A DNA stretch of 64,000 nucleotides, from positions 124,965 through 188,964 of the forward strand of contig NZ_LT615227.1 of NCBI RefSeq assembly GCF_900096755.1, in the 5' to 3' direction. The DNA is from Polynucleobacter necessarius. Its GTDB lineage: Bacteria > Pseudomonadota > Gammaproteobacteria > Burkholderiales > Burkholderiaceae. Below are positions 32,184 to 41,255 of this stretch, piece after piece (positions within the stretch are counted from its first letter, which is position 1; each line of letters opens with the position of its first letter). Position numbers and translations under genes: made by a program. The notes beneath the pieces are model-generated. The model searched no databases, was not told where the DNA came from, and saw nothing but the letters and a program-made list of their open reading frames with translations.

Positions 32184-33404
32184 TGCTTTCCACTTTCTAT
32201 CTTGACAAGCCAATCTGGGTTTGCTCTTAATCTCTGAATTTCCGTAGTCACAGAAGCCAAATCAAATCTGGCTCGAATCAAATCGTTTCTGGCAGCCCTA
32301 AATGTTCTTTGAGCATCCAGATACTCGAGCATGCCTCGCTCACCATAACGATAAGAAACTTCCGCAATCCTTTGTGCGCTTGCCGCAAGCTGCACCACTT
32401 CTTGATCTAAAACTTTGAGCTGATAGCTGGCCATTTGGTAGAGTTTGTAAGCGGTTTCAAGTTGCTGATCTAGGCTTTGACTTTGCGCATTCAACTGATT
32501 CCTGACCTTCGATGCATTCGCTTCTGCTTCAGCTACTTGACCGCCCTTAAAGTCCCAGATGGGAATACTCACCTGCAAACCATAAAGCCGATCGGTAAAG
32601 TTTGGATCGTTGTACTGCGAAGCCTTAAACGCTAAGCGTGGCAAACGGGAGTTTTTCTCGAAACTTAATCTTGATTCGCTAGCCTCAACATCAGCTTTTG
32701 CCTTTTGCAACTCAGGGCTTTGCGACTGAATTTCTGCCAATAAGGTTGTCAATGGGGGCAGGGTTTCAATCTTGGGCTGCTCCACAACAACCACATAGTT
32801 ATCTGGCAATACGTGGCCAACGACCTGACGTAGAGCGCTGCGAGCCTGCTCTACTCTTAACTTGCTAGATTCAGCTGCAATTTGAGCATTCAAAAACTCT
32901 GTCTGCACTCGAATCAATTCAAAGCGCGCCGTCTCGCCAACGTCATAACGAACTTGCATGCGATCACGAATTTGTTTTGTCAAACTTAAGTCTTCTTCTG
33001 CCGCCTTTTCCTCAGCCTTACGACGCATTAACTCGTAGTAGCGCTGCTGTACTTTTGAAATAGTTTCAATCTCAAAAGCTAGACGCGTTGCTTCTGCAGA
33101 GCGCAAACTCGCCTCTGCAGCATTCACTCTTGGGGAAACGGGTGTAAGGCATATCCAATGGCTGTGTAACCGACCAAGAAGAAACATTGCCAACGGTCAA
33201 AGGGCCCGTAGTAGAGAGTTGACCTTTGACAGCTTTAGATTGATCTCTTGCAGCCAGCGCTTGAGGGCTTAACTCGAGCGCAATAAAAATTAAATCATTT
33301 ACTGTGTACGACTTTTGATTTTGCGCTACTGCATGCGTAGTAAGGACTATGCCGATAGAGCCAATCATTAGCCAGCGAAACAAAAACATGCGCCCCACTC
33401 TCAT
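32180..33404 (-). pseudogene. czcC: CzcC/TolC-family outer membrane efflux protein, frameshifted
   Basis: An outer-membrane factor of the TolC family. I start it at ATG 33402-33404, giving a signal peptide RMFLFRWLMIGSIGIVLTTHAVAQ. The frame continues to QPLDMPYTRFPK and is then lost. One base fewer near 33134 restores PRVNAAEASLRSAEATRLA and the long coiled-coil part with LEYLDAQRTFRAARNDLI, typical of OEP repeats. The open frame actually continues upstream to 33530 with a hydrophobic stretch IFLCLGALIWGALRLSKLLAG; this may be a separate small protein or untranslated. The stop overlaps the czcB start. Confidence 0.8.
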
Positions 33405-33684
33405 GGTATTTAAATATTGATTATCCCCAGCCAAGAGCTTAGAAAGTCTGAGCGCTCCCCAAATTAGGGCACCTAAGCACAAAAAGATGCCCAGAAAGGG
33501 TGGGTGGAATATGCGGTTCAAATTGGCCATTTATTTATTCAATTAAATGGTCTTGCCTTAAAAATTACCCGTACACCGGACTTTTCAGTCGTAATGTCGA
33601 CATATGAGACCCATTTTTGGGCAGGCTACTCCCCGTATATTGACCTAATTAGATCATACTTAGTTTAAGAATAAGTTTTTAAAC

Positions 33685-34011
33685 TTAAACATTTTTAGAC
33701 ATACGTCCATATTTTTGAGCCTTATGAAAGACTTTCTGCACGTGTTTATAAACCTTCTTCATGCCCATCTCTAACGCCACCTTCTTATCTCGAGCCGTAA
33801 CGCTAACCTCAATTGTCTGATGATCAAAGGTTTGTAGCTCAATAATGCAATTTTGATTACATGCGGTATTTGACTGGGATACAGATGAATATCTCACCTT
33901 AATTTTTCTAACCAGCCAAATGAGGCGTTTTAATGAAAATTTCACCTTATTTTCAGTAAATGTTTTTAGCTCTGGTTCAGGCAACTCTTTTGACTCAAGA
34001 ATGACATCCAT
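33685..34011 (-). CDS. HPF/RaiA-like ribosome-associated protein
   Basis: A 108-residue basic protein from MDVILESKELPEPELK. The fold pattern beta-alpha-beta-beta-beta-alpha with IKVRYSSVS, CIIELQTFD, TIEVSVTARDKKVALEMGMKK resembles HPF/YfiA-like proteins that bind the 30S subunit and dimerise or silence ribosomes. The identity is only at family level; it may instead be a specialised paralogue. The first upstream ATG would add eight residues. A gap of 153 bases separates it from the czcC region to the left; an AT-rich inverted repeat at 33663-33690 lies at its 3' end. Confidence 0.6.
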   Translation of the reverse strand: MDVILESKELPEPELKTFTENKVKFSLKRLIWLVRKIKVRYSSVSQSNTACNQNCIIELQTFDHQTIEVSVTARDKKVALEMGMKKVYKHVQKVFHKAQKYGRMSKNV

Positions 34012-34116
34012 GATTTTCTCCTTTAAAAACATCATGGGTTCAATATAGGCTTGAATATATTCTTAATAAAGCAGAATTTTATGGGTATTATTTCTGCTTT
34101 TTACTGAGTATTAAGC

Positions 34117-34143
34117 AAAAAAAAGACCCTCAAAAAGAGGGTC
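34117..34143 (-). terminator. Rho-independent terminator downstream of terC-uspA
   Basis: Read on the minus strand: GACCCTC-TTTTT-GAGGGTC followed by eight Ts. It lies 26 bp after the TerC-UspA stop. Confidence 0.88.
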
Positions 34144-34168
34144 AATAGGAGTGCTGCAAAACAGAAAA

Positions 34169-35437
34169 CTAATCAATGATTGCCGCCATCAGGGCAGTTG
34201 CGGCACCCGCTCCAATGGCAGGAATACCCCAACGCTCCATGGCGGATACGGACCTGCCAGTCACAACCTCCACTGGGATATTGCTGGTCTCCAACAATTT
34301 AGCGGTTGTTGAGTTCTCAAATAATCTCATCAGCGTATTTTTCTTGGCCGACCCAATCACAATGCGACTGCATCCCAAACGAGAGGCTTCATCACGCAAC
34401 GCTTCCCCTTTATCGCCACAAACATAGTTAAATGAAAAGTTGACGCCAGCTCTCTCCAGAAAATCTGCGGCAGTCTTCGCAGCCAGTTTTGCGCGCTCCG
34501 CCTGCCATTCATAAATAGTATTTTTATTAATGAATTTGCTGATATGCCTATACATTCCGGGCTGCACATTGCAGATATGAAATTCAGTTGCAGGATTTTT
34601 ACCGTAAGTGTTCACCGCATGCTTTAAAGCCAATAAAGTATTACTAGAATCATCAACTGGGATAAGTATTTTGTTCATGGATTTATCTCCTAGGTTATAA
34701 GACTGCCTTTCAGGCAGCATTTCAGATACAACGGTGTCAACTGCAGCCAGGGCAATGAGTTCTTTGAGCGCCAATCTACTCCTAATGAACCCAGCGCCCA
34801 GGACGCCAATGATGACTAGCGCCTGAATTGCGTACTCCAGGACAGGGTTTCCAAGCAAATCTTGAACGATGGGCTCAGCAATCATCATCTTGGCTGCAGT
34901 CCATGCCAAGACACCGGCACCTAAATACGTAATCGACGGGAATCGCTCTACTAACTTGAGAATTTGTGTTGAGCCCCAAATAACTACCGGGATGCTAATT
35001 AACAAACCTAGCACTACTAAAACGTAGCTGCCATGAGAGGCACCTGCAACAGCCAATACGTTATCTAAACCCATCACTACATCGGCAATCACAATCGTTT
35101 TCATTGCACCCCAAAAACTCGTTGAGGCATGATCGTGCTCTCCATCTCCATCTCCATCTTTTGTAGGATTTAACAACTTGTAAGCAATCCAAACCAAGAG
35201 CAAACCACCGATCAACATTAAACTGGGTATGTTTAGTGGATACACGACTGCAAGCGTCATTGCACTTCGCACTGCGATCGCACCAACAGCGCCCCAGACA
35301 ATGGCTTTTTTCTGGAGATGTGCGGGAAGGTTTCTAGCGGCCATTGCAATCACAATTGCATTGTCTCCAGCTAAAACTAGGTCAATCACCACAATTGCTA
35401 GCAAGGCCGAAAAAAATTCAGGGCTAAATAGTTCCAA
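34169..35437 (-). CDS. TerC/YjbE family membrane protein fused to a universal stress protein domain
   Basis: A 422-residue fusion. Residues 1-230 are a TerC/YjbE membrane domain with acidic motifs in helices (VVIDLVLAGDNAIVIAMAA and IVIADVVMGLDNVLAVAGA). Between helices is a loop KDGDGDGEHDHAST rich in Asp and His, which could bind metal; TerC relatives move Mn2+ or Ca2+ out of the cell. After residue 255 (MNKILIPVDDSSNTLLALKHA) comes a UspA domain, ending GSAKKNTLMRLFENSTTAKLLETSNIPVEVV. The ATP-binding pattern G-x2-G-x9-G-S/T is not clearly present. TerC and UspA fused in one chain is uncommon; intact here. It diverges from the NhaR-like gene. Confidence 0.85.
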   Translation of the reverse strand: MELFSPEFFSALLAIVVIDLVLAGDNAIVIAMAARNLPAHLQKKAIVWGAVGAIAVRSAMTLAVVYPLNIPSLMLIGGLLLVWIAYKLLNPTKDGDGDGEHDHASTSFWGAMKTIVIADVVMGLDNVLAVAGASHGSYVLVVLGLLISIPVVIWGSTQILKLVERFPSITYLGAGVLAWTAAKMMIAEPIVQDLLGNPVLEYAIQALVIIGVLGAGFIRSRLALKELIALAAVDTVVSEMLPERQSYNLGDKSMNKILIPVDDSSNTLLALKHAVNTYGKNPATEFHICNVQPGMYRHISKFINKNTIYEWQAERAKLAAKTAADFLERAGVNFSFNYVCGDKGEALRDEASRLGCSRIVIGSAKKNTLMRLFENSTTAKLLETSNIPVEVVTGRSVSAMERWGIPAIGAGAATALMAAIID

Positions 35438-35556
35438 TTGAATAACCTCTATGTCGATGTCATAAGCACATGAATGCCATGGCTTTTCATGGGGTTAATG
35501 TAGAGGGGTTTGCGCTTAGCTAAAAGCAGATATATATATTTCGAAAAAACCTGAAT

Positions 35557-36438
35557 ATGGCCAATACATATAACTATCGACACCTCTATTACTTCTGGGT
35601 AGTAGCCAAAGAAGGCAGTATGTCTAAGGCAGCTGAGCGTCTAGACATGGCCATTCAGACAATCAGTTCGCAAGTTCACGAGCTTGAAAAATCTCTTGGA
35701 TATTTACTATTTAAGCCCGCTGGACGCGGTATCGCCCTCACGGAATCTGAATTTGCCGCCTTGAAAATTGCAGATCAGATTTTCTCTATCGGCGAAAAAC
35801 TTCCGGAAGCCGTGAGAGATGCGGCACATTCCCCTAAAACCAAAATTGTTGTTGGGGTATCAGATGGCCTACCCAAGCTAGTGACTCGACAGTTGCTAGA
35901 ACCTATCCTAAAACACAAAGATGTTCAATTGATTGCCCACGAAGGTGAGTTTGAAGATCTACTGGCAGATTTAGCACTGCATCGGCTAGATATTAATTTT
36001 GGCTGATCGCCCCGCTCCAAATAATAAGAATTTAAACGTTTATAGCGAAGAACTCACCAAGACATCTATTGCCTGGTTTATTCCAAAGCAGCTCTTAAAA
36101 ATGAGCAAAAAAGTTTTCCAGAGTGTCTTGGTGATCTACCGATTTTGCTACCAACATCACACTCCACAGTGCACCCACTAATCGATCAATGGTTTGTCAA
36201 AATCGATATCATCCCCAATATTGTTGGCGAGTTTGAAGATAGCGCCCTTCTAAAGACCTTTGCTGCTAGCGGACCAGGAGCATTTCCGGCTGGAAGCTTG
36301 ATTGAAAAAGATTTGAAAGAAACCTACGAGATTCACCTGCTTGGCAAGTGCGATGACATTTTCGAGTACTTTTACGCAATTCGATCTGAGAAAAAAATTC
36401 AGCGCCCACTCGTTGAAGCAATTATTAAGAAAAAGTAA
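35557..36438 (+). pseudogene. NhaR-like LysR transcriptional regulator, two frameshifts
   Basis: Starts with the NhaR-type LysR DNA-binding domain: NYRHLYYFWVVAKEGSMSKAAERLDMAIQTISSQVHELEKS. Frame loss after LDINFG near 35998 is a 1 bp insertion; the continuation LADRPAPNNKNLNVYSEEL is in the next frame. A second change near 36080 precedes KAALKNEQKSF and PILLPTSHSTVHPLIDQWF. The rest of the effector domain runs to 36438. It sits between the TerC fusion (divergent) and the SbtA gene (same strand), so it probably regulated one of them. About 60 bp separate it from sbtA. Confidence 0.8.
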
Positions 36439-36500
36439 TGCAAGGGCCTTAGATTTTATGAAGGTAAGACTAAAAAGGGTTAAATCCATAGAATGGAATC

Positions 36501-37466
36501 ATGACTAATTTCCTTGACCCCGCCATTCTATTTTTCATCTTTGGGGTGTTTGCAGGGAGCGTAAAGTCCAACCTAGAAATACCACCACAAATCTCCAGAT
36601 TCTTATCGTTATATTTATTAATGGCGCTGGGACTGAAGGGTGGATTTGCGCTACATAAGTCTGGATTTACAAGCGAGATTGCGTTTTCATTGGGTCTTGC
36701 AGTTTTTCTAGCCATCATCATCCCAATCATTGGCTACCTCATTCTCAGAAGAGGCTTAAATGCTTTTGATGCAGCCGCAATTGCTGCAACTTACGGATCT
36801 GTCAGTGCCGTTACTTTTATTACGGCCACCCAATACTTAGATCAATTTGATATTAGCTACGGTGGTCATATGGCCGCCGCCATGGCACTCATGGAGTCGC
36901 CCGCCATTATTCTTGCGATTGTTTTAGCAAATAAAGCTCGGTCCTCTCAATCACCAAGCCCTAAGGCACATCAAGCAACAAGCATCTCAAAAATACTGCA
37001 TGAGTCATTTACCGATGGTGCGCAATTATTACTGCTAGGGTCCATGGTGGTTGGCCTGGTGAGCGGTGATGCTGGACAAAAATTGATGGCGCCATTCTCG
37101 ATTGATCTGTTTAAAGGCATGCTAGCGTTCTTCCTGCTAGACATGGGTTTGATGGCCGCCAGAAATTTAAAGGGTCTCAAGGGAAAACCTGCTATCACCT
37201 TGCTATACGCGCTGGGCTCACCCCTCTCTCATGCATTGCTTGCTTTGGTGCTTTGCAAATTAATTGGATTGCCACTCGGAAATACTATTTTGCTAATGGT
37301 ACTGGCATCGAGCGCCTCTTATATTGCCGTTCCTGCAGCATTGCGTCACGTGCTACCCGAAGTAAATCCAGCGCTCTACATGGGGATGTCTCTAGGAATC
37401 ACCTTCCCCTTCAACATCATTCTAGGTATACCGCTTTACACTTTACTAGCCAAGCAACTCATGTAA
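36501..37466 (+). CDS. SbtA-type sodium-dependent bicarbonate permease
   Basis: A 321-residue integral membrane protein with about ten hydrophobic segments, matching the sodium-dependent bicarbonate transport (SbtA/DUF897) family. Examples are LSLYLLMALGLKGGFAL near the start and AATYGSVSAVTFITATQYLD in the middle, a conserved half-helix region. The C-terminal half repeats the pattern with LLLGSMVVGLVSG and VLASSASYIAVPAALRHVLPE. It would import HCO3- with Na+. The upstream NhaR-like regulator is broken. The P-II-type partner SbtB that usually regulates SbtA is not next to it. Confidence 0.85.
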   Translation: MTNFLDPAILFFIFGVFAGSVKSNLEIPPQISRFLSLYLLMALGLKGGFALHKSGFTSEIAFSLGLAVFLAIIIPIIGYLILRRGLNAFDAAAIAATYGSVSAVTFITATQYLDQFDISYGGHMAAAMALMESPAIILAIVLANKARSSQSPSPKAHQATSISKILHESFTDGAQLLLLGSMVVGLVSGDAGQKLMAPFSIDLFKGMLAFFLLDMGLMAARNLKGLKGKPAITLLYALGSPLSHALLALVLCKLIGLPLGNTILLMVLASSASYIAVPAALRHVLPEVNPALYMGMSLGITFPFNIILGIPLYTLLAKQLM

Positions 37467-37491
37467 GTATTTTGTAGGCTACACCCAATAT

Positions 37492-37890
37492 TTAAATGAG
37501 TTCAGATATTTCAATTAAATTCTGATCTGGATCTCTTACATAGATCGAGTTAATTTTTTGTGTGGCACCAGTACGAATTACTGGACCTTCAATAATCGGC
37601 CAGGATTCTGCGGCCAGTTTTTCAATCACCATTTCTAGAGGTCGATCAGCAATAAAACAGAGATCAAGCGATCCCGGGGTCGGAGTATCTGCCTTGGGCT
37701 CAAATTCCTTACCTTTGATGTAGAGGTTGATCTTTTGGTTGCCGAACTTAAACGCTTTGCGCTCAACAGGTGGTGTGCCACCAATAAAAGATTCCAACTT
37801 CATTCCAAGAACGCGGGTATAAAAATCCACGCACTCTGCTTCTTTTGCAGTGGTGAGCACCAAATGATCTAAATGGTCAATCATATTCAT
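37492..37890 (-). CDS. VOC family (glyoxalase/bleomycin resistance-like) protein
   Basis: A 132-residue VOC-superfamily protein made of two beta-alpha-beta-beta-beta units: [30 protein letters not shown], then [31 protein letters not shown]. Histidine and glutamate in the first and last strands fit the metal-site pattern. The substrate is unknown. It lies just downstream of the broken HMG-CoA lyase gene (10 bp gap) and may have belonged to that CoA-ester pathway. Confidence 0.75.
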   Translation of the reverse strand: [132 protein letters not shown]

Positions 37891-37899
37891 TTCCCCTTC

Positions 37900-38840
37900 T
37901 TATTGAGCGCGGCGAAGTTCATCTACGTAATCTGGTTCGGGATGCAGCGTATATGTGCTGCCTGCCTTTGCTACCTGGCCTGGAACAGGGTGACCCACAA
38001 TTTGAGGTAACTCTTTAGCGAGCGCTAATAACCTAGGAATATTGATACCAGTGTCATAGCCCATTGCATCAAGCATATGAATCGCATCTTCACTTGAAAT
38101 ATTCCCGCTTGCTCCGGGTGCATAAGGGCAGCCACCTAAGCCACCCAGAGATCCATCAAATCGCACAATAATACCCGACTGGACTTGCTGCTAGAACATT
38201 GGCTAGACCCGTGCCCCTGGTGTTATGAAAGTGCAGAGTTAATTGGAGATTAGGAAATTGTTTTTGCAAAGCGTCACACATTTTTTTCACTTGATCCGGA
38301 TTGGCCATGCCAGTGGTGTCGCATATAATTAGACCTCGAATACCAAGATCTGCGAAGCGCTGCGCAAATCCCTCGACAACTACTTGCGGAACCTCACCCT
38401 CCATAGGGCAGCCAAAGCAAGTGGAGAGCGAAACATTGATTGGTGTTCTGCCATCAACAAATTTAATAACTTCCGCTAGCCCTGCAAAACTCTTTTCTCT
38501 ACCCATTCTGAGGTTGGCCAGGTTATGAGTCTCAGAGGTAGACATCACTAGATTAAATTCGTCGGCCTTGGATTCAAATGCGCGCTTAGCACCCCCTCAG
38601 ATTGGGAACCAATACGGTGTACTCAACACCTGGAACCCGCTGAATACGACCCATTACCTCTTCGGCATCGCGCAGCATCGGGATAGATTTAGGCGAAGTA
38701 AACGAAGTCACCTCAATTTTTGCAAATCCACAAGCGCTTAACTCATCCACCAACTTGATCTTGTCGTCTGTCGGTATGAAATTAGGCTCAATCTGAAAGC
38801 CATCTCTCGTTACTACATCATTGAAATAAATTCTGGTCAT
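37900..38840 (-). pseudogene. Hydroxymethylglutaryl-CoA lyase family protein, two frameshifts
   Basis: The three frames join to about 313 residues of an HMGL-type TIM-barrel enzyme that cleaves 3-hydroxy-3-methylglutaryl-CoA or a related acyl-CoA. The start is YFNDVVTRDGFQIEPNFIPT with the RDG motif. The middle has FGCPMEGEVP, CDTTGMANPDQ and LHFHNTRGTG. The end has GGLGGCPYAPGASGN, which carries the catalytic cysteine. A G run near 38594 has one extra G (PNLRG then AKRAFESKADEFN). An extra A near 38187 breaks NVLAA from VQSGIIVRFDGS. The neighbour CaiB gene 41 bp upstream is also broken, so the pathway looks abandoned. Confidence 0.85.
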
Positions 38841-38881
38841 AATTTTTTCTTTATCTTAATTTTTCGTATTTTTCAATTGAG

Positions 38882-40061
38882 TTACTTTGTAAATGCAATA
38901 CCGCGCTCTTTCAGGGAAGAGACCTGTGCATCACTTAAGCCTATTCCTTTCAATATCTCATCGGTGTTTTCGCCAATATCCGGAGCCAGCGTCTTTATCG
39001 ATCCCGGTGTACGTGATAACTTTGGAATCACGCCCGGTACATCCAACTTAGTTCCATCATGCATTTGAATAGTTTGAATATTTTCCCGAGCTTTATAGTG
39101 CGGATCGTTTGCGATATCGGCAACGGTATAGATGCGGCCTGCTGGTACCGCAACAGAATCTAAAATTTCTAATGCTTTATCAGTGCTAACCGTTTTTGCC
39201 CATTCGCCAATCGCATGATCAAGCTCGACTACGCGTTTGACGCGACCATCATTGTTGTTTCCCAATTGCGGATCACTACCCAAGTCTTCTCGCCCAATAG
39301 CCGTCATCAGGCGCTTGAAAATGCTGTCGCCATTGCCGGCAACCAATACATATCCACCATCAGCGCATTGATAGGCATTAGTTGGGGCAATACCAGGTAG
39401 AGCGCTGCCTGCCGCTTGTCGCACCTCACCGAACGCACTGTACTCCGGCAGCAAACTCTCCATGCAATTGAAGACCGCTTCATACAACGCAATATCGATC
39501 ACCTGACCTTTGCCGCTGCTATGACGTTCTTGCAAGGCCAACAAAATTCCAATTACGCCATGCAAAGATGCCAAGGTATCACCAATACTAATACCCACAC
39601 GCACGGGCACTCTTCCAGGCTCTGCAGTGAGATGGCGCAAACCACCCATAGCTTCAGCCACTACACCGAAACCAGGTTTGTCTCTATATGGACCAGTCTG
39701 ACCGTATCCACTAATACGTAAAACAATCAACTTTGGATTGAGCTTGATTAACGCTTGTGGATCAAGCCCCCAATCCTCTAATGTTCCAGGACGAAAGTTT
39801 TCGATTAAGACATCCGCTTCTTTCGCCAAAGTTCTCACGATGTCTTGTGCTTCAGCTTGCCTCAAATCCAGAGATAGAGATCTTTTATTTCTCGACTGCA
39901 CTTGCCGCCAAACAGAGGCGCCATTTACGCAGTGCATCACCGACTTTGGGTGGCTCAATCTTAATAACATCCGCACCAAAATCAGCCAATGTTTTTGCAG
40001 CAAACGGCCCGGCAATGAGTTGCCCCATTTCTATGACTTTTAACTTTGATAATGGCTCCAT
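38882..40061 (-). pseudogene. CaiB/BaiF family CoA-transferase, frameshifted
   Basis: Starts at ATG 40059-40061 after a good GAGGA: MEPLSKLKVIEMGQLIAGPFAAKTLADFGADVIKIEPP, the class III CoA-transferase N-terminus. The frame is lost after GDALRK near 39925. The remaining long frame runs from NGASVWRQVQSRNKRSLSLDL through the catalytic region ENFRPGTLEDWGLD, ISGYGQTGPYRDKPGF and QVIDIALYEAV to the C-terminus. The lesion is a 1 bp insertion or 2 bp deletion. The last 377 codons are still open, but any ATG there lies past the N-terminal CoA-binding segment. It probably forms an operon with the HMG-CoA lyase gene. Confidence 0.83.
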
Positions 40062-40174
40062 GATTTCCTCTGAAATATGCATTTATACAAAGTTACCCTG
40101 CCAACTACATGTTGAAAATTGCTATTTTTAGCCTCATCCTTCTCATTTTGCGAAGGTATAGGTAGAATGACCCC

Positions 40175-41059
40175 ATGAAATCCCCGCTAAACCCCGCCAG
40201 AGTTGACTTTGTTACCCTTAAGCTTTTCTGCTCCATCGTTCAATCCGGGAGCATTACTAAGGGTGCCAATGAATGCAATCTAGCCCTTTCTGCAGCCAGT
40301 AGGCGTATTTCGGAATTTGAAGAAACAAGTGGGCATGGCTTTGCTCGACCGCTCTGTTAAGGGGGTAACCCTCACCCATGCTGGCCATGCGGTCATGCAA
40401 CATGCCTTAAGGTTGTTTCAGGGCTTTGAGCAACTCAGCAATGAATTGGGCGAATACTCCAAAGGTGTAAAAGGGAGTGTCCGGCTTTGGGCGAATATGT
40501 CAGCCCTGACTGAGTTTCTTCCCTCAGCTTTAGCAAGCTTTTTAAAAGTGAATCCTGAAATTCAGGTTGAAGTAGAAGAGCAATTGAGTGGTGACATTGT
40601 CAAAGCACTCATGGATGGCATTGCAGATATTGGTGTATTTGCTGAAGGCCCAAGCACTTCAGGGCTAGAAACCCAAGTGATGGGCAATGATGAGCTTGTT
40701 ATCGCCTGCTGTAAAACGCATCCTTTAAACAAAAGAAAAAGTGTCTCATTTGAAGAATGCCTTCAATACGATTTCGTAGGGCTCAATAGAGGCAGCTCGC
40801 TACTTGAGCTCACCTCCAGATGTGCAGAGAAACTAGGCAAGCAAATGAAATTGCGTATCCAGGTGCGCAGCTACGCTGCGATGTGTCAAATGATTGCAGT
40901 CAACCTAGGTGTTGGGGTGCTGCCCAAATCAAAGCCTTGGGCTTAAAAGCCATTCCACTTGAAGACCCTTGGGCAAAACGTAACTTACTAGTAGCAACCA
41001 AAGCGGGCATCAATCACTCCCCCGCTACCACACTATTAAGCCAGCATCTGCTCGGGTAG
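40175..41059 (+). pseudogene. LysR family transcriptional regulator, two frameshifts
   Basis: The N-terminal helix-turn-helix reads FVTLKLFCSIVQSGSITKGANECNLALSAASRRISEFEE. An extra A near 40323 breaks the frame before QVGMALLDRSVKGVTLTHAGHAV. The effector domain continues to VNLGVGVLPKSK, and a missing A near 40933 breaks it again before ALGLKAIPLEDPWAKRNLLVA. The total is about 295 residues. It diverges from the CaiB gene (113 bp apart) and would be its regulator. LysR regulators beside CaiB/HMGL catabolic genes are common in Burkholderiales. All three genes here are broken. Confidence 0.82.
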
Positions 41060-41080
41060 ATTTCTTCTTTAAAGCGCCAG

Positions 41081-41246
41081 TTAGCTTTGGCCTTGTGAAG
41101 TCTTTTGCTTGCGACAAGCGTCAGAACAAATACTTCACCTCTCCCCAGTTCTTAGCCCAGGATTTTCTCCAGGCCATTTCTTTTTTGCACACTACGCAAA
41201 TCTTGCTGGGCAAGAAGCTCTTGTTTCCCTTGAATGAGGATTTCAT
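41081..41246 (-). pseudogene. DUF2256 small zinc-binding-like protein, frameshifted
   Basis: A short gene starting at ATG 41244-41246: MKSSFKGNKSFLPSKICVVC then KKEMAWRKSWAKNWGEVKY. This is the DUF2256 pattern (two CxxC-type pairs around a WRKxW motif). One extra T near 41137 sends it to a stop. Without it the frame reads YCSDACRKQKTSQGQS and ends at TAA 41081-41083. It lies 9 bp downstream of the photolyase gene, and DUF2256, photolyase and TIGR03643 genes are commonly found together. The role is unknown. Confidence 0.75.
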
Positions 41247-41255
41247 CAGTTCAGC

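Noticed and set aside
33663..33690. AT-rich inverted repeat GTTTAAG / CTTAAAC at the end of the HPF-like gene
   Set aside because: Only 7 bp, all but two pairs A-T, and no T run, so I did not call it a terminator.
35438..35556. Possible yybP-ykoY manganese riboswitch before the TerC gene
   Set aside because: The leader has no conserved core of that class that I can recognise; only short palindromes such as GCCATGGC.
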